A stretch of DNA of 12,072 nucleotides from JBFWIW01 sp050253535 (GTDB taxonomy: Bacteria; Bacillota; Clostridia; Oscillospirales; Oscillospiraceae). Position 1 is the stretch's first letter; the number at the start of each line of letters is the position of its first letter. The notes below the pieces were generated by a model, which saw nothing but the letters and a program-made list of their open reading frames with translations, was not told where the DNA came from and ran no database searches. Below are positions 1 through 6,241 of this stretch, piece by piece. Position numbers and translations under genes: made by a program. The stretch is from contig JBFWIW010000078.1 of the NCBI GenBank assembly GCA_050253535.1, positions 1 to 12,072 of the forward strand. Direction: 5' to 3'.

Positions 1-443
1 ATATCCTTTCCTGTTCTGACGGCGTCCAGAGCCTTTTGGAAGAGCTCCGCGTGTATCTTCTCTGCTTCCAGCGCGAAATGGAAGGAGCGCTTTGCGCCGG
101 CTTCGTTCTGAAACTCGGCGGCATTGAGATAGACGGGATACATCTGTTCCACCTCGTGCAGCTCGCCGTTTATGGCACCCTGCAGGTTGTCGGCGGTTTT
201 GTTCGGCCCGAAGACCCCGCCGGCCGTCACTGTCGCGTCTGCGGTCTCTCCTCCGATTTCACGAAAGTGGTTTGATGCGTGTACCTGTTCGGCGTAGGCA
301 ATTGCCCGGAAGAGCCGCGCAACATTGGGAAAACCCTCCTTTTCGGCCATGTCGCCCCAAATGAGATAGCGCATATGCGCCATGCTCTCTCCGCCGTAAG
401 CGGAATGAAGAAAATCAGATGTCATTGCGTTTTTAACAGCCAT
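1..443 (-). CDS. Rubrerythrin (ferritin-like diiron protein), 3' end cut by window edge
   Basis: Rubrerythrins are cytoplasmic non-haem diiron proteins that reduce hydrogen peroxide in anaerobes, taking electrons from rubredoxin or a similar carrier. The ATG at 443 follows GGAGGT at a 7-base spacing and opens MAVKNAMTSDF. About 147 residues are visible before the sequence ends. The four-helix ferritin-like domain is clear: an early GES-AHMRY segment (residues 18-26), YAEQVHA with an ExxH pair near residue 52, a central ELHEVEQMYP helix near 95, and EAEKIHAELF near 127 as the second ExxH. The C-terminal rubredoxin-like Cys4 domain expected in most rubrerythrins would lie outside the window, so its presence cannot be checked. 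The gene starts 21 bases after the oxidoreductase beta stop codon on the same strand, which suggests cotranscription. The family assignment is secure; the exact subtype is not. Confidence 0.93.
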   Translation of the reverse strand, partial: MAVKNAMTSDFLHSAYGGESMAHMRYLIWGDMAEKEGFPNVARLFRAIAYAEQVHASNHFREIGGETADATVTAGGVFGPNKTADNLQGAINGELHEVEQMYPVYLNAAEFQNEAGAKRSFHFALEAEKIHAELFQKALDAVRTGKD

Positions 444-464
444 TTTATTAACCTCCAGCAAAAT

Positions 465-1316
465 TTAAATATATGATCCGATAAGAGTTTTAATTGTATT
501 CGGATCGGTTTTCCTGTCAAGCAGGGGTATGCCCTGCTTTAATACTTCATTTTTCCTGTGGTAGGCGCTTTTTTGCGCCTTATACAGGATGCCGATGGGG
601 ATTTTGTCGCCGAATTCCAGGGCCTTTTGCATAGCTGTGGCTTTGTCACCGCTGTCATAGGCTTCGTCCAGCTCATAAACCCGCTTGCCGTACCATGCGA
701 AAGTGTTGGTTTTGTTAAAGCTGACACAGGGCTGCAGGATATCGACAAGCGCGTAGCCCTCGTATGCGATGGCCTGCTTCATAACCGATATAAGGTGCTC
801 CCTGTGTCCAGTAAAGGCACGGGCGACAAAACCGGCCCCGGCCGCGATTGCAAGCAGCATCGGATTGAGAGGCTCGTTGAAATTACCGTCAGTTTGGACG
901 CCGGTGACAAGCCCAATGACGGAGGTGGGTGATGCCTGGCCCTTTGTCAGTCCGTAAATCTGGTTGTCGTGGACAAAGTGCGTGATATCCACATTTCTGC
1001 GGATGTTGTGAATAAAGTGGTTTCCGCCCTCTCCGTAAGAATCTCCGTCTCCGGTGTCGACGATTACGGTCAGTCTTTCATTTGCTATCTTGGCAGCGGC
1101 CGCCGCGGGGAGCGAGCGCCCGTGCAGACCGCAGAAGGCGTTTGCGCCAATGTACTGAGGCGTCTTTGCGGCCTGGCCTATTCCGGCTGCTACAAGCACC
1201 TCGGACGGTTTCTTGCCGAGCTCTTCCAGAGCGGTTTTAAGACATTCGAGTATGGTGAAGTTGCCGCAGCCCGGACACCATGCCGTCTCATAAGTGCAAA
1301 AAAGCTCAGAACTCAT
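465..1316 (-). CDS. 2-oxoacid:ferredoxin oxidoreductase, beta (thiamine pyrophosphate) subunit
   Basis: This 283-residue protein is the TPP-binding subunit of a 2-oxoacid:ferredoxin oxidoreductase, which oxidatively decarboxylates a 2-oxoacid to an acyl-CoA and reduces ferredoxin. The N-terminal WCPGCGN motif (C14, C17) and the ILQPC region (C197) are usual cluster-ligand positions. The TPP/Mg motif runs from GDGD (residues 89-92) through GEGGNHFIHNIRRN to DNQIYGLTKGQ (117-127). The usual third cysteine, in the GIGC segment, is Q48 here (GIGQAAK), while a cysteine (C62) lies in NAFCGLHGR. ATG at 1316 has GGAGGGGG upstream and overlaps the end of the alpha gene by 11 bases, as expected for translationally coupled partners. 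The substrate (2-oxoglutarate, branched-chain 2-oxoacid or pyruvate) cannot be fixed from sequence. No separate ferredoxin-like delta subunit is visible. Confidence 0.93.
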   Translation of the reverse strand: MSSELFCTYETAWCPGCGNFTILECLKTALEELGKKPSEVLVAAGIGQAAKTPQYIGANAFCGLHGRSLPAAAAAKIANERLTVIVDTGDGDSYGEGGNHFIHNIRRNVDITHFVHDNQIYGLTKGQASPTSVIGLVTGVQTDGNFNEPLNPMLLAIAAGAGFVARAFTGHREHLISVMKQAIAYEGYALVDILQPCVSFNKTNTFAWYGKRVYELDEAYDSGDKATAMQKALEFGDKIPIGILYKAQKSAYHRKNEVLKQGIPLLDRKTDPNTIKTLIGSYI

Positions 1317-2982
1317 TTTTATGCCCCCTCCGAATACTTTCCGCTATTTCCTCGCCGGTGATCTGCCTGCCATCATATTTCAGAACGCTGCCTGTGCAGA
1401 CGATTCCCGTTTCTTCACGGATCAGTCCGGCCAGCTGACCGGTCGCGTTCTGCTCGATATTAATAATTCTGGCGGCCCCCGAGGCTTTTTCTTTCAGAAG
1501 CTTCTGTGGGAGGGGATAGACGTCGCCGAAAACCAGTGCGGCATAGCGACTGTTTTGTCCTTCGTTCAGGAGCCTGACAGCCTCTTCAATCGGCCCCCAG
1601 GCGGAGCCCCAGCCGATGAGAAGTGTATCGAAACTGTCGGGCCCGATAAAATCGGGTTCCAGCAGTTCGCTTTTCAAACCTACGAGCTTTTTCATGCGCT
1701 TGTCGGTCATCCGCGTACGCACATCCGCGGATTCGGTTATCCAGCCGCGTTCGTCGTGCTCGTCGCTGTCAATCGACACAAGATGCTTCGTTGCCCCCGG
1801 TATCAGCCGGGGGGAAATCCCGTCCCCGGTAAAGCGGTAGCGGAGATAACCGTCCTCGCCGGAGTAATCTGACGCGGGCTCAGCTGTTTGGATTGTATCG
1901 GGATCGAAGGGTTCTACCGTATATGTGGCGTCGCCAAGGAATTGATCGCTGAGAAGGATCACGGGGATCTGATACTTCTCAGCCAGATGAAAAGCGCGCA
2001 TGGTCTGGTAAAAAGCGTCCGACGGGTTGCGCAGCGCGATTACCATGCGGGGGAATTCCCCCTGTGAAGCGGATATAACAAACTTCAGGTCGCTCTGCTC
2101 CGTGCGCGTCGGCAGGCCGGTCGCGGGGCCCGGACGCTGTACGTCTATCACCACGAGTGGGATTTCGGCGATTCCGGAGAGGCCAAGCGCCTCCACCATG
2201 AGCGAAAATCCGCCTCCGGAAGTACCGGTCATCGCCCTTGCCCCAGCGTATGAGGCCCCGATGGCCATGTTGATGGCCGCGATTTCGTCTTCCGCCTGCT
2301 CCACCACCATACCGGCCTCGTCACATTTAGATGCGAGCGTCTCCATGATAACTGTGGAAGGGGACATGGGATAAGCCGAATAAAAACGCAGTCCCGCCGC
2401 CATCGCGCCGAGGGCAACCGCCTTGCTGCCGGAGATGAGCATCCAGCCGCCATATTTTCCCTGAAGATGACGGAACCGGTTTTCGACAGCTTTATAGCCT
2501 TCCGCAACAGCTTTGAGATTGACATCGAGATATTGTTCTTTTACGAATGTACGCAGCACTTCCTCCAGATTGTCGGTAGATTCCCCGAAAAGCTTAAGTA
2601 CCGCGCCTACGGCTATGCTGCCGGATGCCCGGGGATTGCCGAGAGCCTTTGCCATGGTCGCCATATTGACTTTTATGACCCGGGGATCGGAGGCGGACAA
2701 TTTGCTGTCGCAAAGGATAAACCCGTTTTCTTTAAGCTGATCCTTGTGCAGGTCAACCGTATCGTCGTCCATAGCCACAATACCGTCAAGCCGGCTGCTG
2801 TGCGAATGTACGGGTTCGGTTCCGAACCGTATCAGCGAAAAATTGTGGCCGCCGCGTATGCGGGACATAAAATCCCTTGATGTAAAAACACTGTAACCGG
2901 ACCGCTTGAGCAGCTTTTCCAAAATAGCGGTCGTCGTGTCTATTCCCTGACCTGCCGCCCCGCCAATCAATAAATTATACAT
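1306..2982 (-). CDS. 2-oxoacid:ferredoxin oxidoreductase, fused gamma-alpha subunit
   Basis: This is the large chain (558 residues from the chosen start) of a two-subunit 2-oxoacid:ferredoxin oxidoreductase, partner of the beta chain next to it. Residues 1 to about 170 form the gamma domain with glycine-rich GGAAGQGID at 7-15. From about 185 the alpha domain follows: YPMSPST at 204-210, the EQAEDE region near 228, TGTSGGGFS at 252-260 and TGLPTRTEQSDL at 288-299. A C-terminal transketolase-like domain ends the protein. An in-frame reading extends to 3069, but it runs through the 3035-3063 hairpin. ATG 2982 has GGAGG seven bases upstream and gives the canonical MYNLLIGGAAGQG start, so the extra 29 residues are rejected. 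The gamma-alpha fusion is typical of the KorAB-like class. Its position between desulfoferrodoxin and rubrerythrin suggests that reduced ferredoxin may serve peroxide and superoxide reduction; that is inference. Confidence 0.93.
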   Translation of the reverse strand: MYNLLIGGAAGQGIDTTTAILEKLLKRSGYSVFTSRDFMSRIRGGHNFSLIRFGTEPVHSHSSRLDGIVAMDDDTVDLHKDQLKENGFILCDSKLSASDPRVIKVNMATMAKALGNPRASGSIAVGAVLKLFGESTDNLEEVLRTFVKEQYLDVNLKAVAEGYKAVENRFRHLQGKYGGWMLISGSKAVALGAMAAGLRFYSAYPMSPSTVIMETLASKCDEAGMVVEQAEDEIAAINMAIGASYAGARAMTGTSGGGFSLMVEALGLSGIAEIPLVVIDVQRPGPATGLPTRTEQSDLKFVISASQGEFPRMVIALRNPSDAFYQTMRAFHLAEKYQIPVILLSDQFLGDATYTVEPFDPDTIQTAEPASDYSGEDGYLRYRFTGDGISPRLIPGATKHLVSIDSDEHDERGWITESADVRTRMTDKRMKKLVGLKSELLEPDFIGPDSFDTLLIGWGSAWGPIEEAVRLLNEGQNSRYAALVFGDVYPLPQKLLKEKASGAARIINIEQNATGQLAGLIREETGIVCTGSVLKYDGRQITGEEIAESIRRGHKNEF

Positions 2983-3034
2983 TGCTATCCTCCGGCTCAT
3001 TTCTATTTTTAAATATTGGAAAGCAGTTTGTTGG

Positions 3035-3063
3035 AAGAGACCCCGCATAGAACGGGGTCTCTT
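3035..3063. terminator. Perfect 11-bp hairpin between desulfoferrodoxin and oxidoreductase genes
   Basis: Arms 3035-3045 and 3053-3063 pair perfectly (AAGAGACCCCG with CGGGGTCTCTT) around a 7-base loop. On the plus strand the stem runs into TTTTT, like an intrinsic terminator, but no plus-strand gene ends here. On the minus strand, the direction of all neighbouring genes, the stem follows an A tract and lacks a downstream T run. It could be a weak terminator or a processing/stability element that sets the ratio of the genes on either side. Confidence 0.6.
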
Positions 3064-3074
3064 TTTCATACAGT

Positions 3075-3449
3075 CTAAAAATCAGCTTTCCAGAGGCCAT
3101 GCAGATTGCAGTACTCATATACGGTACCGGATTCCACTGCGTCAAACTCCGCCTTCGGCTCTTCGCCCGGCTTCAGGAATCTAAACTCGACTTTCTCACC
3201 GGAAACCAGCGCGATCCACTGGATATAGTGCTCGGGCAGCATGGGGTGCAAAGTAGAACCGACAGAGACCTTAATTTTTCCGCCTTCTTTGGCGACAACG
3301 GGAACATGCTTCTCAAGCGCCGCGTCGGTGGTGTTGGCTTCAAGCTTTGTCATGGTCTGGCCGCAGCAGACCAGGGTTCCGCCGCCCTTAACGATCAGGG
3401 CGACGATGTTACCGCAAATTTCACAACGATAAAATTCAACTGCAGACAT
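3075..3449 (-). CDS. dfx: Desulfoferrodoxin (2Fe superoxide reductase)
   Basis: This 124-residue protein is a class I superoxide reductase, which reduces superoxide to hydrogen peroxide in the cytoplasm of anaerobes without releasing oxygen. The N-terminal desulforedoxin-like domain supplies the rubredoxin-type FeCys4 centre: C9-x2-C12 and the C28-C29 pair. The catalytic FeHis4Cys centre is complete: H48 in EKHVP, H68 in LHPM, H74 in EHYIQW, and C114 and H117 in the C-terminal CNLHGLW. The EK pair before H48 matches the residues that assist catalysis in known enzymes. Length is normal and no ligand is missing. ATG 3449 has AGGGAG upstream. The gene lies 45 bases after the encapsulin stop codon on the same strand. 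Its product, peroxide, is the substrate of the rubrerythrin at the end of the cluster, so the two fit one detoxification path. Confidence 0.96.
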   Translation of the reverse strand: MSAVEFYRCEICGNIVALIVKGGGTLVCCGQTMTKLEANTTDAALEKHVPVVAKEGGKIKVSVGSTLHPMLPEHYIQWIALVSGEKVEFRFLKPGEEPKAEFDAVESGTVYEYCNLHGLWKADF

Positions 3450-3494
3450 TTTATAGACTCCCTTTATTAATTATTTTTATTATTGGTCTTGGGC

Positions 3495-3758
3495 TTATTC
3501 AAAAACAACAATTGCCTTCCTGCGTTTTATGCGCAGCATGACTGTTTCGAGTACGCGCAGGATGTGGTTGAGATCCTTCTGTTCCAGATATGCGGCCGCC
3601 ATATCCTGGCCGACAACGAGATCCATATTCCTCTCATCGGAACAGACGAGCGCGGCCTTTTCTTTACCCAGGACGGGCGATTTGTAGATATGTCCGTTAA
3701 GCAGTTTGCCAACGCGGTCAATCTCAAGAAGACCGGTTGCCGGCTGCAGTCTCTGCAT
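3495..3758 (-). CDS. Encapsulin (Family 1 HK97-fold shell protein), C-terminal 87 residues only
   Basis: Encapsulins are HK97-fold proteins that self-assemble into icosahedral protein nanocompartments around a cargo enzyme. The visible part reads from the assembly gap to TAA at 3495. Its core, NMDLVVGQDMAAAYL followed about 15 residues later by RVLETVMLRI and ending KAIVVFE, matches the end of Thermotoga and Pyrococcus encapsulins from memory: VVGQD, then a strand ending in IRIK or FQV, then an EAIVVLE-like C-terminus. The preceding EIDRVGKLLNGHIYKSP segment corresponds to the helix and strand before it (RVEECLRGGKIITTP in Thermotoga). A full shell protein is about 260 residues, so about 170 residues lie in the gap. 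The upstream ferritin-like domain is the natural cargo and may be fused at the N-terminus. The family call rests on pattern similarity and was not run against a profile. Confidence 0.82.
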   Translation of the reverse strand: MQRLQPATGLLEIDRVGKLLNGHIYKSPVLGKEKAALVCSDERNMDLVVGQDMAAAYLEQKDLNHILRVLETVMLRIKRRKAIVVFE

Positions 3759-3858
3759 NNNNNNNNNNNNNNNNNNNNNNNNNNNNNNNNNNNNNNNNNN
3801 NNNNNNNNNNNNNNNNNNNNNNNNNNNNNNNNNNNNNNNNNNNNNNNNNNNNNNNNNN
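3759..3858. other. Assembly gap of exactly 100 N inside the ferritin/encapsulin locus
   Basis: Exactly 100 unknown bases are present, a common scaffolding placeholder. The flanking reading frames join in frame at this length (257 + 100 bases is 119 codons), giving an apparent 206-residue protein, but this has a one-in-three chance of occurring by accident. Encapsulin length implies that about 0.5 kb is missing. Confidence 0.98.
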
Positions 3859-4115
3859 GATGCGAAGAAATCTGCCTCCATGGGATCAAGGGTCCTGAGA
3901 AGCGTCATCAATTCGCCCACATGGGCTTTTTCTTCATCACGGATATCCGCAATAACTTTTTTCGCTATTTCGTTGTCGGTTGCCTGTACATGCGCGTCAT
4001 ATAGGTAGATGGCCTCGAGCTCGCCAGCGATGTCAAGACGTACAGCCTGAATCAGCTCCTCTTTGGTGAGTTTCCTCTCAACATTTCCCTGAAACGGATT
4101 TGCAAAAGCTGGCAT
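3859..4115 (-). CDS. Ferritin-like domain of the encapsulated-ferritin type, 3' end in assembly gap
   Basis: Eighty-five residues are readable from ATG 4115, which has GGGAGG nine bases upstream. The domain is a short two-helix ferritin-like unit: KLTKEELIQAVRLDIAGELEAIYLYDAHV, then IAKKVIADIRDEEKAHVGELMTLL. Likely iron ligands are E32, E62 and H65 (the EKAH ExxH), the same positions known for the ferroxidase centre of Rhodospirillum rubrum EncFtn. The segment also resembles the N-terminal domain of the Pyrococcus furiosus encapsulin, where a TKEEL...EEKAHVGEFM domain is fused to the shell. Such proteins dimerise to build a ferroxidase site and deliver oxidised iron into the compartment. Because of the gap it is not possible to say whether this is a separate cargo gene or the N-terminus of a cargo-shell fusion; the similarity to the Pyrococcus protein favours fusion slightly. 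Confidence 0.85.
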
Positions 4116-4155
4116 GGTATTAATCCTCCCTATTATTAGTAAATTTTTTTTAGTC

Positions 4156-4755
4156 TTATTTAAATATTTTTATCCGGTCTTCCAGCGGAAGAAAACTCTT
4201 ATCGCCAGGGGAAGCCAGTGGTTTCCCAAAGGGCATTTCAGCCAACAGCTTCCATTGCTTCGGGATATCCCATATGCTTTGTACTTTTTCGTCGATCAGC
4301 GGGTTATAGTGCTGCAGACTAACTCCGAATCCCACCTCCTCAAGCATCAGCCATATACCGTACTGGAGCATGCCGGAGGACTCGAGGGACCATATCGGAA
4401 AATTCTGCTGATAGAGCGGAAAGTTATACTGCAGGGCCGTCACCGTGTCCTGATCCTCAAAGTACAAAACCGTGCCGCAGCCGTTTTTGAACGAATCGAT
4501 TTTCTCTTCCGTAGAGGAGAAATTCTCCGGTGGAACAATGCCTCTCAGAATATCCTTAGTGGATTCCCAGAGCCGGTCATGCTCGCTGCCGAGCAGTACC
4601 AGCACTCTTGCGCTTTGGGAGTTGAACGCGCTCGGCGCATGTTTGACGGCATGGCGGATGATTTCAGCTATCTCATCGTCGGATCGTACATTGTCTTTTC
4701 CGATCGCATAAAACGATCTGCGGTTTTCCAATGCATTGCGCAATGACGTTTCCAT
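4156..4755 (-). CDS. Nitroreductase family protein, Frm2/HBN-like
   Basis: This is an FMN-dependent NAD(P)H oxidoreductase of the nitroreductase fold, about 199 residues. ENRRSFYAI near the N-terminus and HAPSAFNSQSARVLVL (about residues 42-57) are the flavin-contact motifs. The pattern RRSFYAI, APSAFNSQ and EHDRLW is characteristic of the Frm2 branch, which includes yeast Frm2 and Hbn1. Three in-frame ATG codons lie at 4773, 4761 and 4755. AGGA of AAAGGAAATATGATA suits 4755 best; 4761 would be only three or four bases from it and 4773 has no RBS. It is the first large gene of the minus-strand cluster, 40 bases before the ferritin-like gene, with a candidate promoter at 4813-4841. The natural substrate is unknown; a role in redox or electrophile stress fits the neighbours. 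Confidence 0.9.
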   Translation of the reverse strand: METSLRNALENRRSFYAIGKDNVRSDDEIAEIIRHAVKHAPSAFNSQSARVLVLLGSEHDRLWESTKDILRGIVPPENFSSTEEKIDSFKNGCGTVLYFEDQDTVTALQYNFPLYQQNFPIWSLESSGMLQYGIWLMLEEVGFGVSLQHYNPLIDEKVQSIWDIPKQWKLLAEMPFGKPLASPGDKSFLPLEDRIKIFK

Positions 4756-4812
4756 TATCATATTTCCTTTCATTAAATTTACAACTATAACGATTTCTAC
4801 AAATTTTGTTTT

Positions 4813-4841
4813 ATTATTCTATATTACATCAAAAATCTCAA
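4813..4841 (-). promoter_or_regulatory. Candidate sigma-A promoter for the nitroreductase/encapsulin/dfx cluster
   Basis: On the minus strand TTGAGA (4836-4841, five of six to TTGACA) is followed after exactly 17 bases by AATAAT (4813-4818, five of six to TATAAT). Transcription would begin near 4806, about 50 bases before the nitroreductase ATG. The surrounding sequence is strongly AT-rich, so chance matches are possible. Confidence 0.5.
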
Positions 4842-4872
4842 AAATACAATATATTACCTTTAATACATTTAA

Positions 4873-5028
4873 TTACCAGTCCTCGTTTAACATACATCCC
4901 TGAGCAAACTCGGCTGAGCAAGGGCCTTCGCCGGAAATTGTAAAATTAGCGTTCACATTTTCTTCCTTGTCTGCCGGCGTTTCTTTATCTATTTCCTTCA
5001 TGATGTTATTCTTGTTTATCTCTTTCAT
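4873..5028 (-). CDS. 51-residue acidic small protein with two C-terminal cysteines, unknown function
   Basis: This short gene is inferred by reading the strand directly. AGGAGGT stands seven bases before ATG 5028, one of the best ribosome-binding sites in the window, and the frame stays open for 51 codons to TAA at 4873. The product starts MKEINKNNIMKEIDKE and ends GPCSAEFAQGCMLNEDW. It is hydrophilic and acidic (8 E and 3 D against 5 K), with no membrane segment or signal peptide. C37 and C45 are the only cysteines, both in the last 15 residues after a glycine-containing SGEG. The first nine codons are repeated imperfectly from codon 10. It lies 117 bases upstream of the nitroreductase on the same strand. 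A charged leader followed by a short Cys-bearing core resembles ribosomally made modified-peptide precursors, but no maturation enzyme other than the nitroreductase is nearby. A metal-binding or regulatory microprotein is equally possible. Confidence 0.6.
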   Translation of the reverse strand: MKEINKNNIMKEIDKETPADKEENVNANFTISGEGPCSAEFAQGCMLNEDW

Positions 5029-5199
5029 GATGTTTACCTCCTGAAGCTATTTGTTTATGAACTGGCTTTATAATAAACGACAAAAAAGGAAAATACTGTG
5101 ACAAGATCACTTATAATACCATGAAAGATTAATAACAAGAGGCCCTAAATGCAAGGTTTTTTATAATTTTCTCAATTAACTGCGTCTGCAAACTGTTTT

Positions 5200-5216
5200 T
5201 GTGGTAAAATATCACA
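5200..5216 (+). promoter_or_regulatory. Candidate extended -10 promoter with overlapping dyad upstream of pta
   Basis: TGGTAAAAT (5202-5210) fits an extended -10 element for pta; there is no convincing -35. It sits inside an inverted repeat, TGTGGTA-AAA-TATCACA (5200-5216), with six of seven paired positions. A regulator bound there would cover the promoter. A related dyad, GTGA-N5-TCAC, lies at 5098-5110. Confidence 0.4.
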
Positions 5217-5246
5217 GTAAACCATAGATATTTTGGAGGTGTGTGT

Positions 5247-6218
5247 ATGTTTGAAAAAATGATTGCGCTTCTGAAGACGAGAAAAAGCAAACTGGTCTTC
5301 ACGGAGGGCGAGGACCCGCGGATACTTGAAGCGGCCTGCCGCCTGCATAATGAAAAGATCCTCATGCCCATACTTTTGGGAAGCTCAGACGAAGTACTGG
5401 CCGCATCGAAGAAGTGGGGCTTTTCTGCTTCCGGCATGGAGATCATAGACCCGCAGAATTACGCGGATATGGAAGAAATGGTCTCGCTGATGGTCGCATT
5501 GAGGAAGGGGAAGATGGATGAGGAAGCCTGCCGGGCGGCGCTTCTGAGGCCCAATTATTTCGGAACAATGCTTGTGAAAATGGGAAAGGCGGATGCTCTT
5601 CTGGGAGGCGCGACCTATTCCACCGCAGATACGGTCCGGCCGGCTCTTCAGATAATCAAGACAAAGCCGGGCAGCAAAATTGTTTCCAGCTGTTTTATTC
5701 TGCACCGCTTGAGGGAAAACGCGGAAGAGCTTTACGCGATGGCCGACTGCGCGATAAATATGGACCCAAATGAGGATGAGCTTGCGGAAATAGCAATTGA
5801 AACGGTGCGGACGGCGAGAGTTTTTTCAATAGATCCAAAGGTGGCGCTGCTCTCATACAGTACGCTGGGCTCCGGCAAAGGCGAATCGGTCGACAAGATG
5901 CGCCGTGCGGCCGAAAAGCTTAAGGCTATGAAGCCCGATTTCCTGATCGATGGGGAGCTGCAGTTTGACGCGGCATTTTCGGAGACGGTCGCTCGGATTA
6001 AGGCCCCGGGTTCTCCGGTAGCCGGGAAGGCGAATACATTTATCTTCCCCGATATAGACGCCGGTAATATCGGTTATAAAATTGCTCAGCGTCTTGGTGG
6101 ATTTGAGGCGTACGGACCGATCCTGCAGGGACTGAACGCGCCCATCAATGATCTTTCAAGGGGCTGCAACTCAGATGAAGTCTATAAAATGGCAATTATT
6201 ACGGCGGCATTAAAATAA
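5247..6218 (+). CDS. pta: Phosphate acetyltransferase
   Basis: Phosphate acetyltransferase converts acetyl-CoA and phosphate to acetyl phosphate and CoA in the cytoplasm, normally feeding ATP formation by acetate kinase. The 323-residue length matches the short single-domain bacterial class. Signature blocks in order (numbered from this start) are FTEGEDPRILEAA (about 18-30), LLGGATYSTADTVRPALQI (about 118-136), LSYSTLGSGKGESVDKMRRA (about 202-221), DGELQFDAA and, near the end, FPDIDAGNIGYKIAQRLGG. A GTG at 5241 also reads in frame, but GGAGG (5235-5239) lies seven bases before ATG 5247, which is therefore chosen. The next gene, an acyl-CoA thioesterase, follows after 23 bases. Acetate kinase, the usual partner, is not adjacent on either side. 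A related phosphotransbutyrylase is less likely given the match to Pta motifs. Confidence 0.95.
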   Translation: MFEKMIALLKTRKSKLVFTEGEDPRILEAACRLHNEKILMPILLGSSDEVLAASKKWGFSASGMEIIDPQNYADMEEMVSLMVALRKGKMDEEACRAALLRPNYFGTMLVKMGKADALLGGATYSTADTVRPALQIIKTKPGSKIVSSCFILHRLRENAEELYAMADCAINMDPNEDELAEIAIETVRTARVFSIDPKVALLSYSTLGSGKGESVDKMRRAAEKLKAMKPDFLIDGELQFDAAFSETVARIKAPGSPVAGKANTFIFPDIDAGNIGYKIAQRLGGFEAYGPILQGLNAPINDLSRGCNSDEVYKMAIITAALK

Positions 6219-6241
6219 GCTGGCGAAAGCCTGGGGGTAAA

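Noticed and set aside
1294..1872. 192-codon plus-strand frame
   Set aside because: It lies wholly antisense to the well-supported oxidoreductase genes and has no RBS or family features.
2983..3069. 29-residue N-terminal extension of the oxidoreductase gamma-alpha chain
   Set aside because: It runs through the strong hairpin at 3035-3063 and has no family similarity; the GGAGG site and the conserved MYNLLIGG start favour 2982.
3495..4115. A single 206-residue ferritin-like protein read straight through the N run
   Set aside because: The two ends belong to different folds and the written gap is far too short for an encapsulin; the in-frame join is a one-in-three accident of a 100-base placeholder.
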